Assembly (NCBI GenBank): GCA_964595575.1
Contig: CAZQRA010000031.1
Span: forward strand, 1 to 30,077
Source of the DNA: PALSA-612 sp964595575
GTDB lineage: Bacteria; Actinomycetota; Thermoleophilia; Gaiellales; Gaiellaceae
Direction: 5' to 3'
Length of the DNA stretch: 30,077 nucleotides
Shown here: positions 14,801 to 22,053 of the stretch, piece by piece
How the letters are laid out: each line of letters begins with the position of its first letter
Numbering within the stretch: position 1 is the first letter of the stretch
Position numbers and translations under genes: made by a program
The notes under the pieces: generated by a model
Told to the model about the DNA's origin: nothing
The model's database searches: none
The model's input: the letters and a program-made list of their open reading frames with translations, nothing else

Positions 14801-15967
14801 ATGGATGAGGCCCTCGCCGGCGTCCGCGTGGTGGCGCTGGAGCAGGCAGTCTCGCTGCCCTTCTGTACGCTGATCCTGGCCGCCCTCGGGGCCGACGTCA
14901 TCAAGGTCGAGGCCCCCGGCCGGGGGGACGTCATCCGGGGCTGGGACGACGCCGTGCGGGGCCTGTCCACCGGGTTCGTGGCCTTCAACGCGGGCAAGCG
15001 CGACGTCACCATCGACGCCAAGAGCGAGGCAGGCCGGGAGGTACTGCGGCGGCTGGCCGCCTCCGCCGACGTCTTCTGCGAGAACTTCGCTCCCGGGGTG
15101 GCGGCGCGGCTGGGGGTGGGCCCCGACGAGCTGCGAGCGGCCGACCCCCGCCTCGTCTACTGCTCGCTGTCCGGCTACGGCCAGGACGGACCGTACCGCG
15201 ACGTCAAGGCCTACGACCTCCTCGTCCAGGGAGAGTCCGGTCTTCTGCTCACCAACGGCACAGCCGACGCTCCTGCGAAGATCGGGATCCCCATCACCGA
15301 CCAGATCGCGGGGGTCTATGCGGCTCTCGCCATCGTGGCGGCGCTCCACGAGCGGGAGCGGACAGGCGAGGGGGCCTACCTCGACGTAGCGATGCTCGAG
15401 TCCGCCGTGCACTGGCTCGCTTACTACCCCCATCACTGGTGGCACGCAGGGGAGGAGCCCCCTCGGTCCGGCATGAGGCACCAGTACCTCTGCCCCTACG
15501 GCCCCTTCCTGGCCGCCGATGGCCGCTACGTCAACCTCGTGGTCGCCTCGGACGTCGACTGGCGTCGCTTCTGCGAAGCCGTGGGGAGGCCCGAGTGGAG
15601 CGACGACCCCCGGTTCGCGACGGTGGCGGCACGCCGAGCCAACAGGGCTGAGCTCGAGGGCTTGGTCGAGCGCCTGATCCAGGAGGCCCCGGCCGACTAC
15701 TGGATCGCTCGCCTGGACGAGGCCGGCCTTCCCTACGGCTGCGTGCGCTCCATCGCCGAGGTGGTCGAGCACCCGCAGCTCCTCCATCGACAGCTGTTCT
15801 GCCAGGTGGCCTCGGCCCGGGGCCCGTTGCCGTACGTGCGCTTTCCGCTCGCTTCTTGCCCCCCCTCGCGGGTACCCGAGCTAGGGGAGCACACCGACGA
15901 GGTCTTGGCCGAGCTGGGGTACAGCGAGGCGGAGATCCGCGACCTGCGCGCGGACGGAGCGGTATGA
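14801..15967 (+). CDS. CaiB/BaiF (family III) CoA transferase
   Basis: A 388-residue family III CoA transferase. The N-terminal Rossmann part has LAGVRVVALEQAVSLPFCT, AALGADVIKVEAPGRGD, and FNAGKRDVTID. SLSGYGQDGPYRDVKAYDL gives Asp139, the residue expected to form the acyl-enzyme anhydride. GIPITDQIAGVYAALAI and a linker domain follow, and the C-terminal part ends with LGEHTDEVLAELGYSE. These enzymes move CoA between dicarboxylic or carnitine-type acids, often from succinyl-CoA. Next to a MaoC hydratase and a CitE lyase it would be the entry step that activates the free acid. The ATG follows GAGAG closely after the MaoC stop, and the gene's own stop overlaps the IclR gene as ATGA. Confidence 0.93.
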   Translation: MDEALAGVRVVALEQAVSLPFCTLILAALGADVIKVEAPGRGDVIRGWDDAVRGLSTGFVAFNAGKRDVTIDAKSEAGREVLRRLAASADVFCENFAPGVAARLGVGPDELRAADPRLVYCSLSGYGQDGPYRDVKAYDLLVQGESGLLLTNGTADAPAKIGIPITDQIAGVYAALAIVAALHERERTGEGAYLDVAMLESAVHWLAYYPHHWWHAGEEPPRSGMRHQYLCPYGPFLAADGRYVNLVVASDVDWRRFCEAVGRPEWSDDPRFATVAARRANRAELEGLVERLIQEAPADYWIARLDEAGLPYGCVRSIAEVVEHPQLLHRQLFCQVASARGPLPYVRFPLASCPPSRVPELGEHTDEVLAELGYSEAEIRDLRADGAV

Positions 15968-16740
15968 CCGAGCGGGCCTCCACGCTGCCTCCCAAGTACC
16001 CGGTCGAGTCCGTGGACAACGCGCTGCGCGTCCTCTTGCTCCTGCGCGACACCCCTGTGCTCACCGTTCAGCGGGTGAGCGCGGAGCTAGGAGTCGCTCC
16101 CTCGACTGCCCACCGCATCCTGGCCATGCTCAGGCACCGTGGCTTCGTGGAGCAGGACCCTGACACGAGGGCCTACCGGGCTGGGCCGGTGCTGACGGAG
16201 GTGGGCCTGGCGGCGATCCAGGGGCTCGATATCCGCCGGCTCGCCCGTCCCCACCTGGAGCGACTCGTGGCCGACCTCGAGGAGACGGCGCACCTCACCA
16301 TCCTCCGGGGCTCGAGCGTGCTCTTCATCGACGGGGTCGAGTCGCCCCGGGTGCTGCGGGCGTCTGCCCGCGTCGGGCACACGCTGCCTGCGCACGCCAC
16401 CGCCGCCGGCTGCGCCATGCTCGCCGCTCTGCCTGAGGGGTCGCTTCTCGACCTCTACCCCGACGAGCGCCTCGAGCGGCTGACGCCGCGGACCATCACC
16501 GACCGCCAAGCGCTGCTCCGCCGCCTGGAGGAGGTGCGCGATCGGGGGTACGCGATCAACGACGGCGAGAGCGAGGAGGGCATCGTGGCGGTGGCGGCGG
16601 CGATTCGGACGGCAGACGGGGTCGTCCGGGGCGCGATCACGGTGGCGGGGCCGGCGACGAGGTTCGACGTCCGGGCGGCCGTGCGCGCTGCTCCGGCAGT
16701 GCGCGCGACCGCCTCCGCCATCGCCGGGGAGCTGCGGTGA
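15964..16740 (+). CDS. IclR-family transcriptional regulator
   Basis: A 258-residue IclR protein. The HTH lies at about residues 12-75: YPVESVDNALRVLLLL, VQRVSAELGVAPSTAHRILA, MLRHRGFVEQDPDTRAYRAG. The ligand domain has TAHLTILRGSSVLFIDGVES, the ATAAGCAMLAALP segment, TPRTITDRQALLRRL and GYAINDGESEEGIVAVAAAI. It is the sixth gene of the plus-strand operon, starting at ATGA overlap with the CoA transferase. Members of this kind usually repress a catabolic operon and release DNA on binding a pathway acid. The dyad at 11181-11205 ahead of the operon is a candidate target. It is clearly different in sequence from the IclR protein of the hcr operon, so the two probably sense different compounds. 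Confidence 0.92.
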   Translation: MTERASTLPPKYPVESVDNALRVLLLLRDTPVLTVQRVSAELGVAPSTAHRILAMLRHRGFVEQDPDTRAYRAGPVLTEVGLAAIQGLDIRRLARPHLERLVADLEETAHLTILRGSSVLFIDGVESPRVLRASARVGHTLPAHATAAGCAMLAALPEGSLLDLYPDERLERLTPRTITDRQALLRRLEEVRDRGYAINDGESEEGIVAVAAAIRTADGVVRGAITVAGPATRFDVRAAVRAAPAVRATASAIAGELR

Positions 16741-17195
16741 CGTACGCGAGGCACCCAGCTCCTACCCTGACCGACGCTCTGGTAGGGGAGCACGGAGTCA
16801 TCTACCCCCTGCTCGATCACCTCGCCGGCTGCAGCTTCGGCTCGGCGGAGGAGGCCCGAAGCCTGGCGGAGCAGGTGGCCGCCGGGCTCCGCACCCACGC
16901 CCAGATCGAGGATGATCTCCTTTTCGTCTCCTTGGAGCAGCACCTGGGCTCGAGCGGCGGCCCCGTCGCGGTGATGCGGGCAGAGCACGAGGAGATCGAG
17001 GGGACCCTCGACCGCCTGAGCCGCGTGTCCCACGTCCGAGAGGCGAGGGCGCTCGCCCTCCACCTGCGGGCTGTCGCCCGTGAGCACTTCGCCAAGGAGG
17101 AGCAGGTGCTCTTCCCGATGGCGGAGCAGCTGCTCGGCGAGGAGGCGCTGCGCAGCCTGGGCCAGGAGTGGATGGCGCGGCGCTGGAGGATGTAA
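16737..17195 (+). CDS. Hemerythrin-like (HHE domain) protein
   Basis: A 152-residue four-helix protein with the hemerythrin ligand pattern. His19 (GEHGVIYPLL), His54 and Glu58 (THAQIEDDL, HxxxE), His84 (RAEHEEIEG), and His117 with Glu121 (EHFAKEEQVLFP, HxxxE) would hold a di-iron site. Known roles of such proteins are binding oxygen or nitric oxide, storing iron, or redox sensing. The start is a GTG at 16737 overlapping the stop of the IclR gene (GTGA). The next gene, a PAS-LuxR regulator with a cysteine cluster, follows after 25 nt, so a joint oxygen or redox sensing role is possible. No signal peptide is visible; cytoplasmic. Confidence 0.87.
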   Translation: MTYARHPAPTLTDALVGEHGVIYPLLDHLAGCSFGSAEEARSLAEQVAAGLRTHAQIEDDLLFVSLEQHLGSSGGPVAVMRAEHEEIEGTLDRLSRVSHVREARALALHLRAVAREHFAKEEQVLFPMAEQLLGEEALRSLGQEWMARRWRM

Positions 17196-17220
17196 GCTCT
17201 CGCACGAAGGGAGGCTCGAC

Positions 17221-17898
17221 GTGCAGGCGTCCGATACCCCGAGCCCTCTTGCCGACAGCCTGCTCCGGGCGCTTGGCGATACCGCCGACGGCATGGTCAC
17301 CGTCGCCCCGGGCGGGGAGATCCTGAGCTGGAACGAGGGCGCGACGCGGCTGCTCGGCTACCAACCCGAGGAGGTGATCGGCAGGCGCTGCTACGAGGTC
17401 TTCAGCTGGCTCGACCGGTGCGGCAACCCCGTCTGCAGCGCCTCCTGTCCCTACTGTCGGCTGCCGGGCGGCGACGAGCTGGTGCAGACCCGAGACGTGA
17501 TCGCGCGCTCGAAGAGCGGGAAGGCGCTCTGGCTCAGCGTGAGCACCCTCGTTCCCTCGCCGGAGCTGCGGCACCAGTCGCGTCTCGTGCACCTGTTCCG
17601 CGAGGTGAGCCTGCCGCCGGAGCTCGAGCGGCTGGTGGCCGAGCGCCTTCGCCCTCCGGGCGGGACGGCCGCCGACGTCGCCGGCGGCGAGGAGAAGCGG
17701 GCCGCGCTGGCCTCCCTGACCCGACGCGAGCGCGAGGTGCTGGCGCTGGTCGCAGAGGGCCTGGACTCGCGAGCGATCGCCAACCGGCTCACCCTCTCTC
17801 TCGCCACCGTCCGCAACCACGTGCAGAACATCCTGCGCAAGCTCGGGGTGCGAAGCCGTCTCGAGGCCGCCGTCCTCTACGTCCGCTTCGGGGGGTAG
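17221..17898 (+). CDS. PAS-domain LuxR-family transcriptional regulator with N-terminal cysteine cluster
   Basis: A 225-residue regulator. Residues 10-130 form a PAS domain (DTADGMVTVAPGGEILSWNEGATRLLGY as its core, then EEVIGRRCYEVF). Within it lies a cysteine cluster, Cys57, Cys67, Cys72, Cys76 and Cys79, in RCGNPVCSASCPYC. Residues 160-222 are a LuxR/NarL helix-turn-helix: LTRREREVLALVAEGL, SRAIANRLTLSLATVRNHVQ, NILRKLGVRSR. There is no receiver domain, so it probably senses a ligand, redox state or metal directly. The start is a GTG at 17221 with AAGGGAGG 6 nt upstream. The clustering of cysteines suggests an Fe-S or thiol switch, which is inference. The target may be the SDR gene 37 nt downstream or the whole operon. 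Confidence 0.9.
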   Translation: MQASDTPSPLADSLLRALGDTADGMVTVAPGGEILSWNEGATRLLGYQPEEVIGRRCYEVFSWLDRCGNPVCSASCPYCRLPGGDELVQTRDVIARSKSGKALWLSVSTLVPSPELRHQSRLVHLFREVSLPPELERLVAERLRPPGGTAADVAGGEEKRAALASLTRREREVLALVAEGLDSRAIANRLTLSLATVRNHVQNILRKLGVRSRLEAAVLYVRFGG

Positions 17899-17935
17899 AG
17901 GGGACGGTCGTCCCACGCGTGCCAAGGAGGCCTTG

Positions 17936-18688
17936 ATGAACGTCGAGGGGAGAATCGCCATCGTCACCGGCTCCGGCCAGGGCATCGGGGAGGGGATTGC
18001 CCGCCGACTGGCTGCCGAGGGGGCGAGGGTGGTGGTGAACGACATCGTGGGCCGACGAGCGGAGGAGGTCGCGGGCTCGATCGCGGCCTCCGGTGGATCG
18101 GCCGTGCCGGTAGCGGCCGACGTGACGACGGCCGAGGGCGCCAGGGCCCTCGTGGAGCGGGCCGAGGCCGAGTGGGGCCGCGTCGACATCCTCGTCAACA
18201 ACACGGGTATCACTCGGGATGCCTGGCTCGCGAAGATGAGCGAGGAGGACTGGGACGAGGTACTGCGCGTGAACCTGAGGTCGCAGTTCCTCTGTTGCCG
18301 AGCGGTGGTGCCGAGGATGATGGAGCAGCGGTTCGGGCGCATCGTGAACATCGCCTCGCGGGCCTGGCTAGGCGCTGCCGGGCAGGCGAACTACTCGGCC
18401 TCCAAGGGGGGCGTGGTCAGCCTCACGCGGAGCCTCGCCCTCGAGCTCGCCAAGTTCCAGATCACGGTCAACTGCGTCGCCCCCGGCCTCACCGATACCC
18501 CCCTCTTTCGCAAGGTCAGGCCCGACATCCAGCGACGCCTGCTCGATACCGTCCCCATGGGCCGCATCGGCACGCCCGACGACGTCGCCCAAGCCGTACT
18601 CTCCTTCGCCTGCGACGAGGCGTCGTACATCACCGGCCAGGTGCTCTACGTGTGCGGCGGCCGCAGCCTGGCCGCCCCTGCCTTCTGA
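17936..18688 (+). CDS. Short-chain dehydrogenase/reductase (FabG-like)
   Basis: A 250-residue classical SDR. The cofactor motif TGSGQGIG (Gly12, Gly16, Gly18), the ADV segment at about 61-63 and NNTG (88-91) are present. The catalytic residues are Ser141, Tyr153 and Lys157 in NIASRAWLGAAGQANYSASKGG (as continuous motif pieces NIAS and YSASK), with Asn113 completing the tetrad. ITGQVLYVCGG near the C-terminus is typical of FabG-like enzymes. It should oxidise a 3-hydroxyacyl-CoA or other secondary alcohol with NAD(P). ATG 17936 follows AGGAGG at suitable spacing; a TTG just before it is ignored. It ends the plus-strand operon. The 81-bp convergent gap after it has only a weak 5-bp hairpin (18712-18725). 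Confidence 0.93.
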   Translation: MNVEGRIAIVTGSGQGIGEGIARRLAAEGARVVVNDIVGRRAEEVAGSIAASGGSAVPVAADVTTAEGARALVERAEAEWGRVDILVNNTGITRDAWLAKMSEEDWDEVLRVNLRSQFLCCRAVVPRMMEQRFGRIVNIASRAWLGAAGQANYSASKGGVVSLTRSLALELAKFQITVNCVAPGLTDTPLFRKVRPDIQRRLLDTVPMGRIGTPDDVAQAVLSFACDEASYITGQVLYVCGGRSLAAPAF

Positions 18689-18769
18689 GGGAAGGGTAGG
18701 GGCAGGGCTGGCTTGCTCGAGCGAGTGTCGGTCGGGCCCAGGCGTGGGCGGGGGACCCGGCGGCCTCGG

Positions 18770-19825
18770 TCAGTCTCGGGCAGATACGGGGCCCGGCTGC
18801 AGCCGCCCCGCTCGGTAGGCCTTGAGGTACGCCCGGCAACCCTGGTCGACGCCGGTGATGGCATCGATCGCCAGGCGCACCGCCTCTGCCTCCCGATCGA
18901 GGGCGAGGACGCGCTCGAGCGGGCTGGCGACGGGGTCGAGGATGCCGCTGTCAGCCCCCGCCTCGATCGCGAGCAGGAGGAACACCTCGTTGAGCAGGCG
19001 TCGGCAGGGAAGGCCGAAGCTGATGTTGCTGATGCCTCCTGTGAGGTGGATCTCGGCACCGTAGCGCTGTCGCAGCTCCCGGTAGGCGGACAGACAGTGC
19101 GCTCCCGCGGCCCCGTCGACGGCGATGGGGAAGACCAGCGGGTCGACGTGGATGCGGCCCAGGGGAATGCCCCTGGCGGCGGCGAGCTCGACCAGTCGCT
19201 CGGCGTTGGCCACCCGCTGGGCCGCGTCGGTGGGCATCCCCGACTCGCCGGTAGCGGTGACGATGACGGGGCCGTCCGCCTCTCGGGCAAGGTCGAGCGC
19301 CTCGAGCCGCTCGAGGGACGCCGAGTTCACCATGGGCGCAGCCTTGCCCCAGCTCAGAGCCTCCTCGACCCCGGCCGCCAGCACCTCCAGGCTGGGCGAG
19401 TCGACGCAGACCGGTACGTCGGTCCACGAGGACACGGTACGCACGAGCCAGCGCATGGCCTCGACCTGCTCCGCGGTCGAGATCGAGACCTCGTCGACGT
19501 TGAGGTCGAGGTAGCGCGCGCCCGCCGCGACCTGGCTGCGCGCCATGGCCTCGAGGTACGCGAGGGCCGCCTCGGCGTCCGGCCCCGATCCCTTGGACGC
19601 GGTCTGGATGGCCAGCCGCACGTGCTTGATCTTCCCCTCCTGGTAGCTCGTCGACTCTCGCTCGGCCTCCGACACGGGAAGCCACCGGGCGACCCCGGCG
19701 CAGTCGTGGAAGCCGATCGCCTCCCTGCCCAGCTCGTCCACGCCGACCCTGGGGTCGGAGCGACGGAGGACGCGCGTGGCGTGGATGTTCTCGCCGATGA
19801 TGGTGAGCTCGGGCTGCGTTCCCAT
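18770..19825 (-). CDS. Methyltetrahydrofolate:corrinoid methyltransferase-like (pterin-binding domain)
   Basis: A 351-residue TIM-barrel protein of the pterin-binding family (dihydropteroate synthase/MeTr fold). It starts ELTIIGENIHATR, typical of MeTr. Further motifs are ARYLDLNVDE (Asp107, Asn109), VCVDSPS (Asp142), PMVNSAS (Asn167), and GGISNISFGLP at 263-273, nearly the same as in AcsE and related demethylase components. It would pass the methyl group from a methylated corrinoid protein to tetrahydrofolate, or the reverse. It is longer than the roughly 260-residue AcsE because of an insertion at residues 22-75. The ATG at 19825 is 2 nt after the stop of the URO-D-type methyltransferase gene. 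Third gene of the corrinoid operon. Confidence 0.88.
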   Translation of the reverse strand: MGTQPELTIIGENIHATRVLRRSDPRVGVDELGREAIGFHDCAGVARWLPVSEAERESTSYQEGKIKHVRLAIQTASKGSGPDAEAALAYLEAMARSQVAAGARYLDLNVDEVSISTAEQVEAMRWLVRTVSSWTDVPVCVDSPSLEVLAAGVEEALSWGKAAPMVNSASLERLEALDLAREADGPVIVTATGESGMPTDAAQRVANAERLVELAAARGIPLGRIHVDPLVFPIAVDGAAGAHCLSAYRELRQRYGAEIHLTGGISNISFGLPCRRLLNEVFLLLAIEAGADSGILDPVASPLERVLALDREAEAVRLAIDAITGVDQGCRAYLKAYRAGRLQPGPVSARD

Positions 19826-19827
19826 GG

Positions 19828-21180
19828 CTACCGGTAGACGCCGTACTCGAGGGTGGTCTCGACCATCGCCCTCACGGTCTCGGGCTTGCCCTCGTCCATG
19901 GCGGTGCCGAACGCCATCACGAAGCCGCCGCCCGCTCCTACGGTCTCGATGAGTCGCCTGCAGTAGGCGCGCACCTCGTCCGCCGTCCCGGTCAGGATCA
20001 AGCTGGAGGGGACGTTGCCGCCGATGCAGACCTTGCCGCCCAGGAGCTCCTTGGCCCGCACCATGTCCGTGCGATCGAACAGGCAGAACGAGGTTCCCGG
20101 CGGGATCTCCGTCAGGTACTCCAGCCGGGAGTCGTAGCTGCCCTCGCAGAAGAGGAAGGGGACGCAACCCTCCTCGACGAGCCCCTCGATCACCGCCTTC
20201 AAGGTGGGCCAGTAGAAGGTGCGGAACTGCTCGTCGGACATGAAGCCGTCGGCTCCCTTGTGCAACGGCATGAAGACGATAGGGTTGCCCGACATCGTGG
20301 CGCCCCTCACCCCCTGCTTGATCGCGAGCGGGACGAGGCGCTCCACCGTCTCCAGGACGAGCGCCGGACGTCGGCGCAGGTCGATCATCGCCGACCTCGT
20401 GCCGCGCAGCGTGTCCGCGAGGATGTCGAAGGGCGCCTTCGACAGGCCACCGGCGGCGCTGGCGAAGCCCTTGCCTTGTATCTCCGCCTCGAAGGGACCG
20501 ACCTGCTCGATCCAGTCGCGCGCCTCTCGTCCCGCCTCCATGAGCGCCGCCAGCGCCCGTTGCACATCGGGGGCTCCGAACGGGATCATGTGCCCTGTGA
20601 CGAGCACGATCTCCCACAGGTCGGTGAAGGGGGGGATGCGGCTCAGGGGCTCGAGCGCGGCGAACGCCCGCGGCAGGTAGTGCCGCAGCCAGAAGTCGGT
20701 GGGGTCGTCGATCAGGGCCCGGTACTCATCGTCGGTCATGTACTGGCCTTCGATGTACTGGTACCCGAGCTCCTTGGCAACGCCGTGGCCCGGCCAGGCT
20801 ACCTGCTTGCAGTCGAGAATCTCGAGAATCCGGCCTGAGCCGATGATGAGGGGCGTGAAGTAGTAGTCGGGCTGGTAGTCGAGCATGAAGCGACGGAAGG
20901 TATCGACGAGGACACCGGGGTCGTACATGGCGTCGTACGGCCTCACCCCGTAGAGGTGGAGCGGCATGAAGGTGGCGTTGAGGAGGATGGGCACCCGGTC
21001 GGGAGGCTTCTTGAGCTCGATCACGTCTCGGAAGCGCGTCACCCGCGCCCTGTAGGCGGCCTCCGCCTGGGGGCTCTCGAACGCGATTCCCTCCGCGCGC
21101 AGCCACCTGTCGAAACGTGCCTGCTGTCGCTCGAAGGGCGACATTTGGGCCCAGGACTTGGTCTCCTCCGCCGTAGTCAT
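19828..21180 (-). CDS. Uroporphyrinogen decarboxylase (URO-D) superfamily methyltransferase
   Basis: A 450-residue protein of the URO-D fold. Visible features are RVTRFRDVIELKKPPDRVPILLN near the start, IPFGAPDVQRALAALMEAG, LRGTRSAMIDLRRRP, MSDEQFRTFYWPTLKAVIEGLVEEG and the late motif GGNVPSSLILTGTADEV. VFMPLHKGADGF, GCVPFLFCEG and DMVRAKELLGGKVCIGG provide His and Cys residues that could bind zinc as in MtaA/MtbA/CmuA-type methyltransferases. Not a haem enzyme: no haem genes are nearby, and its partners are a corrinoid protein and a folate methyltransferase. It probably takes a methyl group from an O-, N- or S-methyl substrate to cobalamin. ATG 21180 overlaps the corrinoid protein stop (ATGA). 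It carries an N-terminal extension of about 30 residues. Confidence 0.88.
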   Translation of the reverse strand: MTTAEETKSWAQMSPFERQQARFDRWLRAEGIAFESPQAEAAYRARVTRFRDVIELKKPPDRVPILLNATFMPLHLYGVRPYDAMYDPGVLVDTFRRFMLDYQPDYYFTPLIIGSGRILEILDCKQVAWPGHGVAKELGYQYIEGQYMTDDEYRALIDDPTDFWLRHYLPRAFAALEPLSRIPPFTDLWEIVLVTGHMIPFGAPDVQRALAALMEAGREARDWIEQVGPFEAEIQGKGFASAAGGLSKAPFDILADTLRGTRSAMIDLRRRPALVLETVERLVPLAIKQGVRGATMSGNPIVFMPLHKGADGFMSDEQFRTFYWPTLKAVIEGLVEEGCVPFLFCEGSYDSRLEYLTEIPPGTSFCLFDRTDMVRAKELLGGKVCIGGNVPSSLILTGTADEVRAYCRRLIETVGAGGGFVMAFGTAMDEGKPETVRAMVETTLEYGVYR

Positions 21181-21824
21181 GACCGCACCGCCTCCTCCTT
21201 GAGCAGCCATCCTTTCGCCAGATCGACGGCGGCCATGGCGTCGCGCCCGAACGCGTCGGCGCCGGTGAAGCGCCGCACCTGCTCGTCGATCTGGCCGCCG
21301 CCGATCATGATCTTGACGCCGTCCCGCAGCCCCGCCTGCTCGATCGCCTCCACGGTGTCCTTCATCGACTGGAAGGAGAGGGTCAAGAACCCGCTCAGCC
21401 CGACGACCGGGCTACCGGTCTCCTGGATCGTCTCCACGAACCTCTGGGCGGGGACGTCGACACCGAGGTCGAATACCTCGAAGCCGTTCACGTCGAGCAT
21501 GAAGACGACGATGTCCTTGCCGATGTCGTGGATGTCCCCGGCAACGGTGCCGATCACCACCTTGCCGATGCGGGCGACGTCGCGTCCTGCCGCGAGCCGC
21601 GGCTTCACCAGGGCCGAGATCTCCTTGAGAATCTCGCCTGCGTACACGAGCTCGGGGATGAAGTACTCGGAGGCGGAGAAGCGCTCCCCGACGATCTCCA
21701 TGGCGCGCCGGGCGTCGTCGAAGATCCGCAGCGGATCGTCGCCGGCGTCGAGGCGGGCCTGGACGAGGGCGAGCGCCTCCTCCTCGCGTAGGTCTGCAAG
21801 CGCAGCGACGAGGTCATGTTCCAT
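21177..21824 (-). CDS. Corrinoid (cobalamin-binding) methyl-carrier protein
   Basis: A 215-residue two-domain corrinoid protein of MtaC/MttC type. Residues 1-80 are the helical cap (EEEALALVQARLDAGDDPLRIFDDARRAM, FSASEYFIPELVYAGEILK). The Rossmann-like B12 domain has GDIHDIGKDI with His99 as the lower cobalt ligand (DxHxxG), then DLGVDVPAQRFV, GLSGFLTLSFQSM and the MIGGGQIDEQ loop. It carries the methyl group between the URO-D-type methyltransferase and the folate enzyme. The ATG at 21824 has AAGGGG upstream. First gene of the operon. I saw no match to the cobalamin riboswitch core in the 229-bp divergent gap upstream. Confidence 0.93.
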   Translation of the reverse strand: MEHDLVAALADLREEEALALVQARLDAGDDPLRIFDDARRAMEIVGERFSASEYFIPELVYAGEILKEISALVKPRLAAGRDVARIGKVVIGTVAGDIHDIGKDIVVFMLDVNGFEVFDLGVDVPAQRFVETIQETGSPVVGLSGFLTLSFQSMKDTVEAIEQAGLRDGVKIMIGGGQIDEQVRRFTGADAFGRDAMAAVDLAKGWLLKEEAVRS

Positions 21825-21907
21825 GCTTGGCCCCTTGGTCGAAGATCGTTCGAAAGAGCTCGATTGTCGTAGCGAGGGGTGGCTCCTACATCGGGGGGAG
21901 GCCGCAG

Positions 21908-21946
21908 GAGCGGTGCGGAAAAATCCGGATTCCGGCGCCACCGCTC
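21908..21946. promoter_or_regulatory. Long interrupted hairpin in the divergent gap between methyl-transfer genes
   Basis: GAGCGGTG (21908-21915) pairs with CACCGCTC (21939-21946). Directly inside, CGGAA (21916-21920) pairs with TTCCG (21930-21934), leaving a 4-nt bulge (GCGC) on one side and a 9-nt loop. The loop contains the start of a 10-bp palindrome, AATCCGGATT (21922-21931). The 13 paired bases make this the strongest structure in the 21825-22053 gap, where no gene is visible. It could be a leader RNA element for either operon or a protein-binding dyad. Confidence 0.45.
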
Positions 21947-22053
21947 GGGCTCGCTGCCGAGCGCGGCGAGGCTCGAGCTCTGGTCGCCCCGCCCAGGCGG
22001 TGGTACCGTTCTAGCCACACGGCGCGCAGCCGCCGACCGCCCTCTTCGGTGGG

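Noticed and set aside
18712..18725. Terminator hairpin after the SDR gene
   Set aside because: The stem is only five pairs including a G-U and has no T-tract; too weak to list as a feature.
18770..20617. A 615-codon minus-strand frame covering the folate methyltransferase and part of the URO-D gene
   Set aside because: Its first 264 codons are the wrong frame of the URO-D-type gene; only the part from the ATG at 19825 has family motifs.
21825..22053. Cobalamin riboswitch ahead of the corrinoid operon
   Set aside because: No B12-box-like core was found on the minus strand. The hairpin present does not match the riboswitch layout by eye.
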